Source: JAVKBW01 sp040222995 (GTDB lineage Bacteria; Pseudomonadota; Alphaproteobacteria; UBA8366; Aestuariispiraceae). From it: a stretch of DNA of 64,000 nucleotides. This document shows positions 10,921-19,480 of the stretch, in pieces (position 1 is the first letter of the stretch; the number at the start of each line of letters is the position of its first letter). A program made the position numbers and the translations under genes. The stretch is taken from contig JAVKBW010000046.1 of assembly GCA_040222995.1 (NCBI GenBank), positions 1-64,000 of the forward strand. Direction: 5' to 3'. Under the pieces are notes generated by a model, which did not search any database, was not told the origin of the DNA, and was given only the letters and a program-made list of their open reading frames with translations.

Positions 10921-11160
10921 GATTGTGCCCCCTCCACTCGGCTTCATCCGGCCCCGAAAACACAAAAAACCACAATAATAAGCGGCAGGGCTTACGGGAA
11001 GCCCGTTTCTGGCGTTTTCGGCAGTCGATACAAGAGTATCGAATCCTGACCGACTATTGCATATGTAAGGGGAAAGGGGCAGATACAAAACACATCCCCG
11101 CCTGTAAATCAGTCCGGTGTTGCCGATTGGGTACACCGGGCTCCGCCGGAAAGGATCACC

Positions 11161-11655
11161 ATGGCCCGTTCGCGACTCGATTCGGTTATCAGGCGGCTGA
11201 TGGCGCAACGCGACTGCCTGAATTCGGCAGCCGGGCGTGTCGATGACATGCCCGGCCTGATTCTGGAGCTGGGGCTGGGAAACGGGCGCACTTTCGATCA
11301 TCTTCGCGGCCTGTTGCCGGACCGGGACATCTACGTTTTCGAACGCAAGGTCGCGGCCCATCCCGACTGCATTCCCGCCGACAACCGCCTGTTTCTCGGC
11401 GATCTGACGGAAACCCTGCCGGACGCGGCGGCGCGGCTGGGCCGGTCGGCGGCGTTGGTGCATGCCGATATCGGGTCCGGGCATGCCGATATCGACCGCG
11501 AACTGGCATCCATGCTGGCCGCCCTGCTGCCGCCGCTGGTCCTGCCGGGCGGGCTGGTGATCAGCGATCAGGACATTCCGTTCGAAAACGCCACGCCGCT
11601 GCCGCTGCCCGACGGCGTCGACGAAGGCCGGTACTATTTCCGGCGGCTCGGGTAA
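11161..11655 (+). CDS. Small class I SAM-dependent methyltransferase (Methyltransf_17-like)
   Basis: A 164-residue protein with a short Rossmann methyltransferase core: motif I is LILELGLGNGRTFDHL (about residues 38-53), followed by the acidic strand end VFERK and a later VHADIGSG. It resembles the small methyltransferase family Methyltransf_17, whose substrate is unknown to me. GGAAAGGATC precedes the ATG at 11161. It diverges from the GT28-like gene with 240 bases between and is followed by the enolase-superfamily gene after 13 bases. Confidence 0.7.
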   Translation: MARSRLDSVIRRLMAQRDCLNSAAGRVDDMPGLILELGLGNGRTFDHLRGLLPDRDIYVFERKVAAHPDCIPADNRLFLGDLTETLPDAAARLGRSAALVHADIGSGHADIDRELASMLAALLPPLVLPGGLVISDQDIPFENATPLPLPDGVDEGRYYFRRLG

Positions 11656-11668
11656 CGGTTAAAGCGTC

Positions 11669-12772
11669 ATGAAAATCGCCGCCGCCCGCCTTTACCGACA
11701 GATTCAGCCGTTTGCCGACGGACCCTATATCTGCCGCGGCCAGGCGGAGGACGGGTTCGACAGCGCCATCGTCGCGCTGGAAGCGGAAAACGGCGTTACA
11801 GGCTGGGGCGAAGCCGCGCCGTTGGGCGCGTTTTACGCCGAAGCCTTTCCGGAAGCGATCCGCGCCGGCATCGAGCGCCTGCTGCCAACCCTGCCCGGTC
11901 TCGACGCCACTGCCCCGTCGCGGCTGGCCGATGCGATGAATACCGCCATGCTGGGACAGCCGGCGGTCAAATCGGCGATCGACATGGCGGCGTGGGATCT
12001 GGCGGCACGGCTTGCCGGATTGCCGTTGTCGGCCCTGCTGGGCGGGGCGGACGGCGATCGCGTGCCGCTGTACCGGTCCGTCAGCCAGGATTCGCCCGAT
12101 GTCATGGCGGCGAAGGCTGCCGATCTCGTGCAGCGCGGTTACCGGCGGCTGCAGGTCAAGGTCGGGGCGGACCCGCTGGAAGATGTCGAACGGCTGCATC
12201 GGGTGCGGGCTGCGGTGCCGGACGATGTGCCGCTATACGCCGACGCCAATGGCGGCTGGCACATTGCCGACGCCTTGCGTTTCGTCGAGCGCGCCGCCGG
12301 GCTGGACTATACGCTGGAACAGCCCTGCATGGCCTACGCGGACAATCTGCAGATCGCCCGGCGCTGCGCCAGGCCGATGGTTCTTGATGAAGGCATCACC
12401 GGTCTGACCGGTCTGCTGCAGGCGCATCGCGACGGCGTGATTTCCGGCGTGACCCTCAAGATCGCCCGGCTGGGCGGCATCGGGCCGACCCGGTTGCTGC
12501 GCGATGTCGCAGTCAGCCTCGGCCTTGGCGTAACGGTCGAGGATACCGGCGGCAGCACCATCGATACCGCCGCGACGGCGCAGATGATGGTGTCGACGCC
12601 TCGGGCAGCGCGCGCCCATACGGTGGATTTCATGAACTGGGTGACGGTCGGCAATGCGGCCGGCATGCCCGACTCGGAAAACGGCGACCTGCTCGCGCCG
12701 GCCGGACCGGGCCTCGGCGTCACCGTCGATGCCGCCGCTTTCAACCCCCCGCTGGCTGAAGCGGCGATCTGA
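11669..12772 (+). CDS. Mandelate racemase/muconate lactonizing enzyme family protein
   Basis: A 367-residue enolase-superfamily enzyme: N-terminal capping domain (1-125) and a TIM barrel. Seen: RLQVKVGAD (second-strand Lys region), YADANGGW (first metal Asp), LEQPC (metal Glu), VLDEGI (third metal acid), LKIARLGGI (second catalytic Lys) and a late VEDTGGSTIDTAA. The EQPC variant and overall form resemble hydroxyproline dehydratase/epimerase branches of the family, but I cannot assign a substrate. It may be co-transcribed with the preceding methyltransferase and the MAPEG gene. Confidence 0.85.
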   Translation: MKIAAARLYRQIQPFADGPYICRGQAEDGFDSAIVALEAENGVTGWGEAAPLGAFYAEAFPEAIRAGIERLLPTLPGLDATAPSRLADAMNTAMLGQPAVKSAIDMAAWDLAARLAGLPLSALLGGADGDRVPLYRSVSQDSPDVMAAKAADLVQRGYRRLQVKVGADPLEDVERLHRVRAAVPDDVPLYADANGGWHIADALRFVERAAGLDYTLEQPCMAYADNLQIARRCARPMVLDEGITGLTGLLQAHRDGVISGVTLKIARLGGIGPTRLLRDVAVSLGLGVTVEDTGGSTIDTAATAQMMVSTPRAARAHTVDFMNWVTVGNAAGMPDSENGDLLAPAGPGLGVTVDAAAFNPPLAEAAI

Positions 12773-12813
12773 ACCGCCCCGAAACAGGCATTTTCAATAA
12801 AGGGAGTCCCGAG

Positions 12814-13200
12814 ATGACCGTAACCCCGCTCTATGCCGGCCTGCTCGGCGTGTTTTACATTATGTTGGCCGCCCTCGTGATCCGCACCCGCTTTTCGGCC
12901 AGGATCGCCCTGGGGTCTGGCGGCAACGAGCTGCTGGAACGACGTATTCGCGCGCACGGCAATTTCGCAGAATACGCACCATTGGGAATTGTTTTGGTCG
13001 GTATTCTGGATCTGATGGCGATATCCGCCTATTTATTGCATTTCCTTGGCATTGCGCTTGTCGCCGGTCGTCTGCTGCACGCCTTTTCGCTTTCGGCGTT
13101 GACGAAGCGGCCCGCCGCCCGCATTGCCGGAATGCTGCTGACCCTGACGTCGGTCGGCGTCGGGTCCGTCGTCTGCCTGCTTCAAGTCGCCGGCGTCTGA
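12814..13200 (+). CDS. MAPEG family membrane protein
   Basis: A 128-residue, four-helix membrane protein of the MAPEG group (membrane-associated proteins in eicosanoid and glutathione metabolism). Seen: ERRIRAHGNFAEYAPLGIVLVG... with the family pattern RxxxxHxNxxEyxPl around residues 46-60. Bacterial members are mostly uncharacterised; some have glutathione transferase activity. AGGGAG precedes the ATG. Convergent with the quinone oxidoreductase gene. Confidence 0.88.
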   Translation: MTVTPLYAGLLGVFYIMLAALVIRTRFSARIALGSGGNELLERRIRAHGNFAEYAPLGIVLVGILDLMAISAYLLHFLGIALVAGRLLHAFSLSALTKRPAARIAGMLLTLTSVGVGSVVCLLQVAGV

Positions 13201-13206
13201 CGCGGG

Positions 13207-14214
13207 TCACATCGTCAGAACGATTTTTCCCGTCATGCCGCCGGCTTCCAGGCGTGCATGCGCCGTCGCCGCATCGGCCAGATCGAATGCGCCGGCGATA
13301 TCGACGCTGATACGACCTTCGGCCAGGCTGGCCATGGCGGCGCGAACAATGTCCCCCTGCCGCCGGCGTTCCGGTTCCAGCCCCAGAACCATCGGGGTCA
13401 GCATCATGACATTGTGGATTGTCAGATTGTTCGTATAGGCGGTTTCATCTTCAAGGTCGCCCGGCATGCCCATCAGCGTGACCAGCCGTCCGTAGGGCCG
13501 CATCGCCGCGATGCTTCGCCGGAATACATCCGGACCCGCATTGTCCAGAGCGACGTCCAGGCCGACGCCGCCGGTCCAGTCCCGGACATCGTCGACAAAA
13601 TCGGCCTCCAGATAGTTGATCGCCCGCTCCGCGCCGAGCTTTATCACCAGATCGGCCTTATCGGACGAACTGACCGTGGCGGCCACCCGCGCGCCCTGTT
13701 GCAGCGCGATCTGGATTGCGATCTGCCCGGTGCCGCCCGCGCCGCCGTGAATCAGCACGGTTTCGCCCTGTCCGACCCGGACGCGCTCAACCAGCGCCTC
13801 CCAACCGGTGATGAAAACAAGCGGTACGGCCGCCGCCGTGCCGAAATCGATGTCATCCGGGATTCCGGCCAGCAGCCAGTCGGGCACGATGGCATGACGG
13901 GCGTAGGTTCCGTTCGGGCCGCCGACGCCGCCGTTGCAGAAGCAGACCCGGTCGCCGACGGCAACCGAGGTCACCGACGATCCGACCGCTTCGACGATGC
14001 CCGCACCGTCATGGCCCAGCACCGTGCCGGCGGCATCGCCGACATACGGGCCCAGAGCGCGGAAAAAGGTATCGGCCGGGTTAACGCCCGCCGCATGCAG
14101 GCGCACCAGCACATCGTCCGGTTTTGCCGGCCACGGCAGATCGACGGGCTGCATCGTCAGCACATCGGGACCGCCCGTGCCGGACATCACCATCGCTTCC
14201 GATTGATACACCAT
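13207..14214 (-). CDS. NADPH:quinone oxidoreductase family protein (zinc-free MDR)
   Basis: A 335-residue medium-chain dehydrogenase/reductase of the quinone reductase/zeta-crystallin type. Seen: an N-terminal GroES-like half (VRLHAAGVNPADTF, GHDGAGIVEAVG) and the Rossmann motif LIHGGAGGTGQIAIQIA, which is AxxGxxG-like for NADPH. No structural-zinc cysteine cluster is visible. Likely reduces quinones or enones. The ATG at 14214 (MVYQSEAM) is chosen because GGGGGAAAG lies eight bases upstream; a longer frame reaches 14286. Confidence 0.88.
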   Translation of the reverse strand: MVYQSEAMVMSGTGGPDVLTMQPVDLPWPAKPDDVLVRLHAAGVNPADTFFRALGPYVGDAAGTVLGHDGAGIVEAVGSSVTSVAVGDRVCFCNGGVGGPNGTYARHAIVPDWLLAGIPDDIDFGTAAAVPLVFITGWEALVERVRVGQGETVLIHGGAGGTGQIAIQIALQQGARVAATVSSSDKADLVIKLGAERAINYLEADFVDDVRDWTGGVGLDVALDNAGPDVFRRSIAAMRPYGRLVTLMGMPGDLEDETAYTNNLTIHNVMMLTPMVLGLEPERRRQGDIVRAAMASLAEGRISVDIAGAFDLADAATAHARLEAGGMTGKIVLTM

Positions 14215-14292
14215 CTGTCTTTCCCCCGGTTCGGCTTTATCTGCTCCGTCGCTCTTAGCCGGACACGGGGCGGTCTGCAAGTTCAACCCGCG

Positions 14293-14709
14293 TCAGCGGA
14301 CGACAAACACCGAGACCGGCGCGTGCGAGGCGACATAACCGGCATTCGAAGCAAAGAAATGTTCGGCAATACCGGGGACATGCGACGCCATGACGATGGT
14401 GTCCACCTTTTCTTCCTTCGACGCCTCGATCAGCGCATCGCCGAGGTCGACCGCCGGATCGTTGCATTTGATTGTGTCGCTTGAAGCGTCGATGCCGTGC
14501 TGCTTGCCCTGCTCTTCGGCAAACGATTCGAGACGTTTTTTAAACTCTTCAACCGTATGGGCAACGCTGCTGGGCGCTGACGACGTCACCCCCATGTAGC
14601 ATACCTTGGCGTTGGTCTGTTTCGCCAGCACAGCAGCCAGGTCGAGAGCCTTGCCGATCTTGTCCACATGCGCGAGATCGACCGGTACAGCTATTTTTTG
14701 AATTGTCAT
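14293..14709 (-). CDS. Universal stress protein (UspA family)
   Basis: A 138-residue single-domain Usp protein. It begins MTIQKIAVPVDLAHVDK, the first Usp strand with its nucleotide-contacting Asp. The end VIVMASHVPGIAEHFFASNAGYVASHAPVSVFVVR keeps the Usp arrangement but lacks the full ATP-binding G-2x-G-9x-G(S/T) loop, so it may not bind ATP. GGAGGAG precedes the ATG. Induced by starvation or envelope stress in other bacteria. Confidence 0.85.
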   Translation of the reverse strand: MTIQKIAVPVDLAHVDKIGKALDLAAVLAKQTNAKVCYMGVTSSAPSSVAHTVEEFKKRLESFAEEQGKQHGIDASSDTIKCNDPAVDLGDALIEASKEEKVDTIVMASHVPGIAEHFFASNAGYVASHAPVSVFVVR

Positions 14710-14795
14710 GGTGTTGTCTCCTCCTTTGGCAACAGAAAACAACACCATAAGGTGTCTTTCAAGCCGATGCCTTGAAACAGATCAATTCACAACCG

Positions 14796-15581
14796 TTAAA
14801 TATCGACCATCACCGGCACGTGGTCTGAGGGTTTCTCCCAGCCCCGGGCGTGTTTGAGAACCTGAAGATTCGACAATCCGCCGGTCAGCGGCGGGGTGAC
14901 CCAGATATGATCGAGCCGCCGCCCCTTGTTGGATTCCTCCCATTTCGGCGACCGGTAGCTCCACCAGGAAAAAATCTTTTCCGGGTCCGGATTCAGGTGC
15001 CGCACGGCATCGATCCAGCCGAAGGCGTCGCGCGCCGCATTCAGCCCGTCGGTTTCGACCGGCGTGTGGCTGACGATTTTCAGCAACTGTTTGTGCGACC
15101 AGACATCGTGTTCCGACGGCGCAATGTTCAGGTCGCCCACCAGCACCAGCTTGTCCGAATTCTTCGCCTTCTTCCTGAACCAGGTTTTCATCTCGTCGAC
15201 AAATTTAAGCTTGTGATCGAATTTTTCGTTCTTTGCCGGATCCGGCTCGTCGCCGCCCGCCGGCACATACAGGTTATGGAGCCTGACGCCGTTCGGCAGG
15301 GTCGCCGCGATATGGCGCGAATCGTCCTTCTTCACCCAGTGATGGATGTCGACATCGCTCAGTTCGTGCCTCGACAGGATAGCGACGCCGTTATAGCCCT
15401 TCATGCCGTTGATCGCCTGATGCGCGTAGCCGGCCTCCGCCAGCGCATCGGCGGGGAAAAACTCGTTCGGCGACTTGGTCTCCTGCAGACACAGAACGTC
15501 GGGCCCGTTTTCCGCAAGAAATTTCAGCACGATGGGCAGACGAAGACGAACGGAATTGATGTTCCAGGTGGCGATGCGCAT
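14796..15581 (-). CDS. xth: Exodeoxyribonuclease III / AP endonuclease
   Basis: A 261-residue member of the exonuclease III family, acting in base-excision repair at abasic sites and on DNA 3' ends. Seen: MRIATWNINSVRLRL (metal Asn), LCLQETK (metal Glu), LVGDLNIAPSEHDVW (catalytic D-x-N), and C-terminal RLDHIWVTPPL and SDHVPV (catalytic Asp-His). It closes the aminotransferase-ftsK-lolA-reductase-xth run on this strand. Confidence 0.93.
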   Translation of the reverse strand: MRIATWNINSVRLRLPIVLKFLAENGPDVLCLQETKSPNEFFPADALAEAGYAHQAINGMKGYNGVAILSRHELSDVDIHHWVKKDDSRHIAATLPNGVRLHNLYVPAGGDEPDPAKNEKFDHKLKFVDEMKTWFRKKAKNSDKLVLVGDLNIAPSEHDVWSHKQLLKIVSHTPVETDGLNAARDAFGWIDAVRHLNPDPEKIFSWWSYRSPKWEESNKGRRLDHIWVTPPLTGGLSNLQVLKHARGWEKPSDHVPVMVDI

Positions 15582-15638
15582 GAGAGGACTTTCCGTAAAA
15601 CAGCGTGATCAGGTTGGCGTTGCGCCGCGCGACCCGGA

Positions 15639-16364
15639 TCAGGGCGCAGGCGGCAGGGTGTCGTGGTGCAGATCGTCTTCGGCGATGCCGGTAGACAGAA
15701 ACGCCCCGCGGGCATTCTCCACCATGACCGGCGGTCCGGCCATATAGATTTTCACATCGACGAGATCGGGGTCGTCATCCAGCACCGCTTCGTGCACGAA
15801 ACCGGTGCGGCGGTCAGTCGGGCGCGCCGGGTCGGACAATACGGGCGTGTACCGGAAACCGCGGTGCCGGGCCTGCAGTTTGTCGAACCGGTCCAGCAGA
15901 TACAGGTCCGGCTCGTCCCGCGCGCCGATATACAGATGCACCGGCCGGTCGGGGTCGCTGCGCAGAACCGCGTCGACGATGGCGATCATCGGCGCGAGAC
16001 CCGACCCGCCGCCGATCGCGACAATCGGCCCGGTATGTTTCTCGCGAAGATAGCCGGTGCCGTAGGGGCCGGAAACATCGACGGGATCGCCCGGCTGAAG
16101 ATCGGCGAAAACATGCCGGGTCGCCAGTCCGCCGCGCTCGCGCCTGATGTGAAATTCGTAAACCGGCGCATCGTTTGCATTTTCCGCGGGTGCATTCGCC
16201 AGCGAATAGTCGCGCGGCGGTATGCCCTTGAAGGTGACCCTGGCGAATTGCCCGGGCCGGTGGCGAAAGCCGGCCGTCCGCGGCGACACCAGCACTTTAC
16301 GGATTTCCGGCGTCAGGTCCGTCAGTCCGGTCACGCGGCAGGAAACGGGTGTCGGCGTCGTCAT
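15639..16364 (-). CDS. FAD/NAD(P)-binding ferredoxin reductase-like oxidoreductase
   Basis: A 241-residue FNR-type reductase. Seen: RDYSLANAP for FAD isoalloxazine binding (RxYS pattern, about residue 52), VSGPYGTGYL for FAD phosphate binding, GGGSGLAPMIAI for NAD(P) binding (about residue 118), and a C-terminal MAGPPVMVENARGAF. No iron-sulfur or globin domain is fused, so it probably donates electrons to or accepts them from a separate partner. It follows lolA by six bases, so the two are probably co-transcribed. Confidence 0.85.
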   Translation of the reverse strand: MTTPTPVSCRVTGLTDLTPEIRKVLVSPRTAGFRHRPGQFARVTFKGIPPRDYSLANAPAENANDAPVYEFHIRRERGGLATRHVFADLQPGDPVDVSGPYGTGYLREKHTGPIVAIGGGSGLAPMIAIVDAVLRSDPDRPVHLYIGARDEPDLYLLDRFDKLQARHRGFRYTPVLSDPARPTDRRTGFVHEAVLDDDPDLVDVKIYMAGPPVMVENARGAFLSTGIAEDDLHHDTLPPAP

Positions 16365-16370
16365 GAATCT

Positions 16371-17057
16371 CTATCGGGTCCGGTTGCTGGGCTGGTCGAT
16401 ATAGGTGAACAGATCGTCATCCAGCTTCAGGCCGAACCGGGTATCCACCAGCGTCACCCGCGTGCGGGCGTCCTGGCCGTCGATCACCGTCCACTGCCGC
16501 AGGGTCAGCGGCCGGTCCTGCAGGGTCACGACGACCGAGCCGGCGCCGGGGTCTTCATCCAGCGATACCTGCACCCGGATCAGCCCGGCATGGCGTTCCA
16601 GCCCGAGAACGCTGAGACCGTCGGTGAAGGACACGGTCTCGCGCAGAAAAAAATAAGCCGGGGTCAGGTTCAGCGGCAGATGCGTCGCTTCGCCGAGCTG
16701 CCGGTCGACGACGATCAGAAACGTGCCGTTGGCGACCATCAGATTCGGGACCGGCGGATCGTATTCGACCCGCATTTCGCCGGGCCGGCGCATGTAAATT
16801 GTGCCTTCGACCGAGCCGCCGTCCGGATTGATCTGGATGAACCGCGCCTGCAATGTCGTCAGGCTGTTTAGGTATTCCTCGATCTCGCGCAGCAGGGCAT
16901 GGTCTTCCGGCCGCAGGACGATCCCGCCGCCCGTTTCCACCGTCGCCGCGCTCGCCACCGCCGGCAGAATCCCGGCCGCGCCGGGAAACGACAGGCCGGC
17001 CAGACCGATCAGACCCGTCTTCAGGAGCAGACGCCGCGTCGCCGAAGCGCCGGCCAT
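16371..17057 (-). CDS. lolA: Outer-membrane lipoprotein carrier protein LolA
   Basis: A 228-residue periplasmic chaperone that carries lipoproteins from the LolCDE complex to the outer membrane. Seen: LREIEEYLNSLTTLQARFIQ, the helical start of the LolA fold, then a beta-rich body with MRRPGEMRVEYDPP and a C-terminal DTRFGLKLDDDLFTY. The signal peptide contains TRRLLLK (residues 7-13), close to the Tat consensus S/T-R-R-x-F-L-K, unlike the Sec signals typical of LolA. The ATG at 17057 lies 13 bases after the ftsK stop, the usual arrangement in alphaproteobacteria; the longer frame to 17360 overlaps ftsK. Confidence 0.88.
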   Translation of the reverse strand: MAGASATRRLLLKTGLIGLAGLSFPGAAGILPAVASAATVETGGGIVLRPEDHALLREIEEYLNSLTTLQARFIQINPDGGSVEGTIYMRRPGEMRVEYDPPVPNLMVANGTFLIVVDRQLGEATHLPLNLTPAYFFLRETVSFTDGLSVLGLERHAGLIRVQVSLDEDPGAGSVVVTLQDRPLTLRQWTVIDGQDARTRVTLVDTRFGLKLDDDLFTYIDQPSNRTR

Positions 17058-17070
17058 GCCGGTGTTTTTC

Positions 17071-19464
17071 CTATCGGCTGTGGTCGCCGACAAGAACTTC
17101 CCGTTTCCCGACATGGTTGGCCGAACTGACAACGCCTTCCTTCTCCATCCGCTCAATGATCCGCGCCGCCCGGTTGTAGCCGATTTGCAGGTGACGTTGC
17201 ACGAAACTTGTCGATGCCTTGCCTTCCTGCGCGATAATGGCGACGGCCCGGTCATATAACTGGTCTTCTTCACTGCCGCCGCCGCTCTGGCCATCAACCC
17301 CCATAAGGCTGGCCGCGCCGCTGACATCGGTGTCGAATCCCCCTGACATATCGGTCTCATCGGTCACCGCGTCAATATAGTCCGGTTCGGCCTGGGCCCG
17401 CAGGTAGTCGCAGACGCTCTCGACCTCGCCGTCGTCGACGAACGGCCCGTGCACACGCTTGATGCGGCCGCCGCCGGCCATGAACAACATGTCGCCCTTG
17501 CCGAGAAGCTGTTCCGCCCCCTGTTCGCCAAGGATCGTGCGGCTGTCGATTTTCGACGTCACCATGAAGCTGATGCGGACCGGGAAGTTCGCCTTGATCG
17601 TACCGGTGATGACATCCACCGACGGGCGCTGCGTCGCCATGATCAGGTGAATGCCGGCGGCCCGCGCCATCTGCGCCAGCCGCTGGATCGAGGCTTCGAT
17701 TTCCTTGCCCGCGACCAGCATCAGGTCGGCCATTTCATCGACCACGACCACGATATAGGGGAATGGCGTCAGATCCATTTCGTCTTCTTCGAAGACCGGC
17801 GCGCCGGATTCCGGGTCGAAGCCGGTCTGGATCTTGCGGGTCAGCACCTCGCCCTTCTTGGCCGCGTCCGACACCCGCTTGTTGTAGCCCTCGATGTTGC
17901 GGACGCCGAGTTTCGACATCGCCCGGTAGCGGTCTTCCATTTCCCGAACCGCCCATTTCAGCGCGACGACCGCTTTTTTCGGGTCGGTCACGACCGGCGA
18001 AAGCAGATGCGGAATATCGTCATAGACCGACAGTTCCAGCATTTTTGGGTCGACCATGATGAATTTGCAGCGGTCCGGCGGCAGCCGGTACAACAACGAC
18101 AGGATCATCGCGTTCAGGCCGACCGACTTGCCCGACCCGGTGGTGCCCGCGATCAGCAGATGCGGCATCGTCGCCAGATCGGCGATTTCCGCGCCGCCGC
18201 CGATATCCTTGCCCAGCACCATCGGCAGTCTCGCCTTGCTGTTGGTGAAGGCGCCGGAGGTCAGAACCTCGCGCAGGCCGACCATTTCGCGCCGCGCATT
18301 CGGCAATTCGATGCCGATCACGTTGCGGCCCGGCACGGTGGCGATGCGGACCGAAATCGCGCTCATCGAGCGGGCGATATCGTCGGCCAGGCCGATCACC
18401 CGGCTGGTCTTGGTGCCCGGCGCGGGTTCCAGCTCGTACAACGTGACGACCGGTCCCGGCCGCACCTTGACGATTTCGCCGCGCACGCCGAAATCCTCCA
18501 GCACGCCTTCCAGCAGCCGCGCGTTCTGCTCCAGCGCCTCCGCGGATTCCAGGCAATCGCCGTCGTTCTCGATTTCTTCCAGCAGATCGAGCGGCGGCAC
18601 GGAATAGGGGCCGCCGGATGACGGCAGGTCCAGCGGCATCTGCCGCGCCTTGCGCTTCGCCGCCTTGTCGCGCGACGGGTCTTCGCGATCCTGAATGCGA
18701 GCCGGGTTGGTCGGCCGTTTTTCGACCGGCTCGTCGCGCGAAACGTCGCGTTTAACTTTCTTCGGCAACAAGGCCGGTTCGATGCGGGTGTCGCCGCCCA
18801 TTACCATGTCGCGCGCCGCGGACAGGCCGCCGCGCAGCGAATCCGGCGACGACGCCTTGCGCAGCATCGAGACGGACCGCCGGATGGCGCGGCCGGCCGC
18901 CAGCCATTCGGCCAGCGAGACGCCGAACAGATAGATCGAGGTCAACAGGCAAACCAGCCCGGCAGGCAGGCCGATCAGCAGCGGGTCGATTGTAATGCCC
19001 GCCTTTGTCAGCCCGGTCAGAAACAGATCGCCGGTAACGCCGCCGAGACCGGTTTCAAGCGGCCAGAACCCCGGTACCGGCATGCAGGCGAAGGCCAGCG
19101 CGCCGATCAGGATCACCGGCGGCGTCAGGGTCAGCCGCACCCAGAAAGCCGGCACCCGATGATCGATCACCACCCGCCAGCCCCAGCCGGCCATAATCGG
19201 CGCGATCAGGCTGGCGGAAAAGCCCAATGTCTGCAGCAGCATGTCGGAAAGGCCCGCGCCAAACGCGCCGAGCAGGTTGCGCGGCTGGTCCGGCCCGGCG
19301 GCGTTCCACGACGGGTCCTGCGGGTCGTAACTGATCATCGCCGCGAACAGCGCCAGCGCCAGCCCGATGACGACGATGCCGCCGAACTCGATGATCCGCC
19401 GCTTGATCAGCGCCGTCATCCAGTCGGGCAGCAGGGGCGATTTCGCGGTTGTGGTTCCAGCCAT
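17071..19464 (-). CDS. ftsK: DNA translocase FtsK
   Basis: A 797-residue septal DNA pump that moves chromosome dimers and termini during division. Seen: four hydrophobic N-terminal segments (about residues 20-180), a short linker, then the motor domain with AGTTGSGKSVGLNAMILSLL (Walker A, about residue 440) and FPYIVVVVDEMADLM (Walker B), MATQRPSVDVITGTIKANFP, and a C-terminal gamma winged helix (LYDRAVAIIAQEGKASTSFV, RAARIIERMEKEGVV) that reads KOPS sites. The linker is much shorter than in E. coli FtsK. The ATG at 19464 is preceded by AGAGG. Confidence 0.95.
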   Translation of the reverse strand: MAGTTTAKSPLLPDWMTALIKRRIIEFGGIVVIGLALALFAAMISYDPQDPSWNAAGPDQPRNLLGAFGAGLSDMLLQTLGFSASLIAPIMAGWGWRVVIDHRVPAFWVRLTLTPPVILIGALAFACMPVPGFWPLETGLGGVTGDLFLTGLTKAGITIDPLLIGLPAGLVCLLTSIYLFGVSLAEWLAAGRAIRRSVSMLRKASSPDSLRGGLSAARDMVMGGDTRIEPALLPKKVKRDVSRDEPVEKRPTNPARIQDREDPSRDKAAKRKARQMPLDLPSSGGPYSVPPLDLLEEIENDGDCLESAEALEQNARLLEGVLEDFGVRGEIVKVRPGPVVTLYELEPAPGTKTSRVIGLADDIARSMSAISVRIATVPGRNVIGIELPNARREMVGLREVLTSGAFTNSKARLPMVLGKDIGGGAEIADLATMPHLLIAGTTGSGKSVGLNAMILSLLYRLPPDRCKFIMVDPKMLELSVYDDIPHLLSPVVTDPKKAVVALKWAVREMEDRYRAMSKLGVRNIEGYNKRVSDAAKKGEVLTRKIQTGFDPESGAPVFEEDEMDLTPFPYIVVVVDEMADLMLVAGKEIEASIQRLAQMARAAGIHLIMATQRPSVDVITGTIKANFPVRISFMVTSKIDSRTILGEQGAEQLLGKGDMLFMAGGGRIKRVHGPFVDDGEVESVCDYLRAQAEPDYIDAVTDETDMSGGFDTDVSGAASLMGVDGQSGGGSEEDQLYDRAVAIIAQEGKASTSFVQRHLQIGYNRAARIIERMEKEGVVSSANHVGKREVLVGDHSR

Positions 19465-19480
19465 CGTCAAATGCCTCTTT

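Noticed and set aside
17449..18621. A 390-codon plus-strand frame
   Set aside because: Antisense to the FtsK motor domain, His/Asp/Arg-rich composition and no family resemblance.
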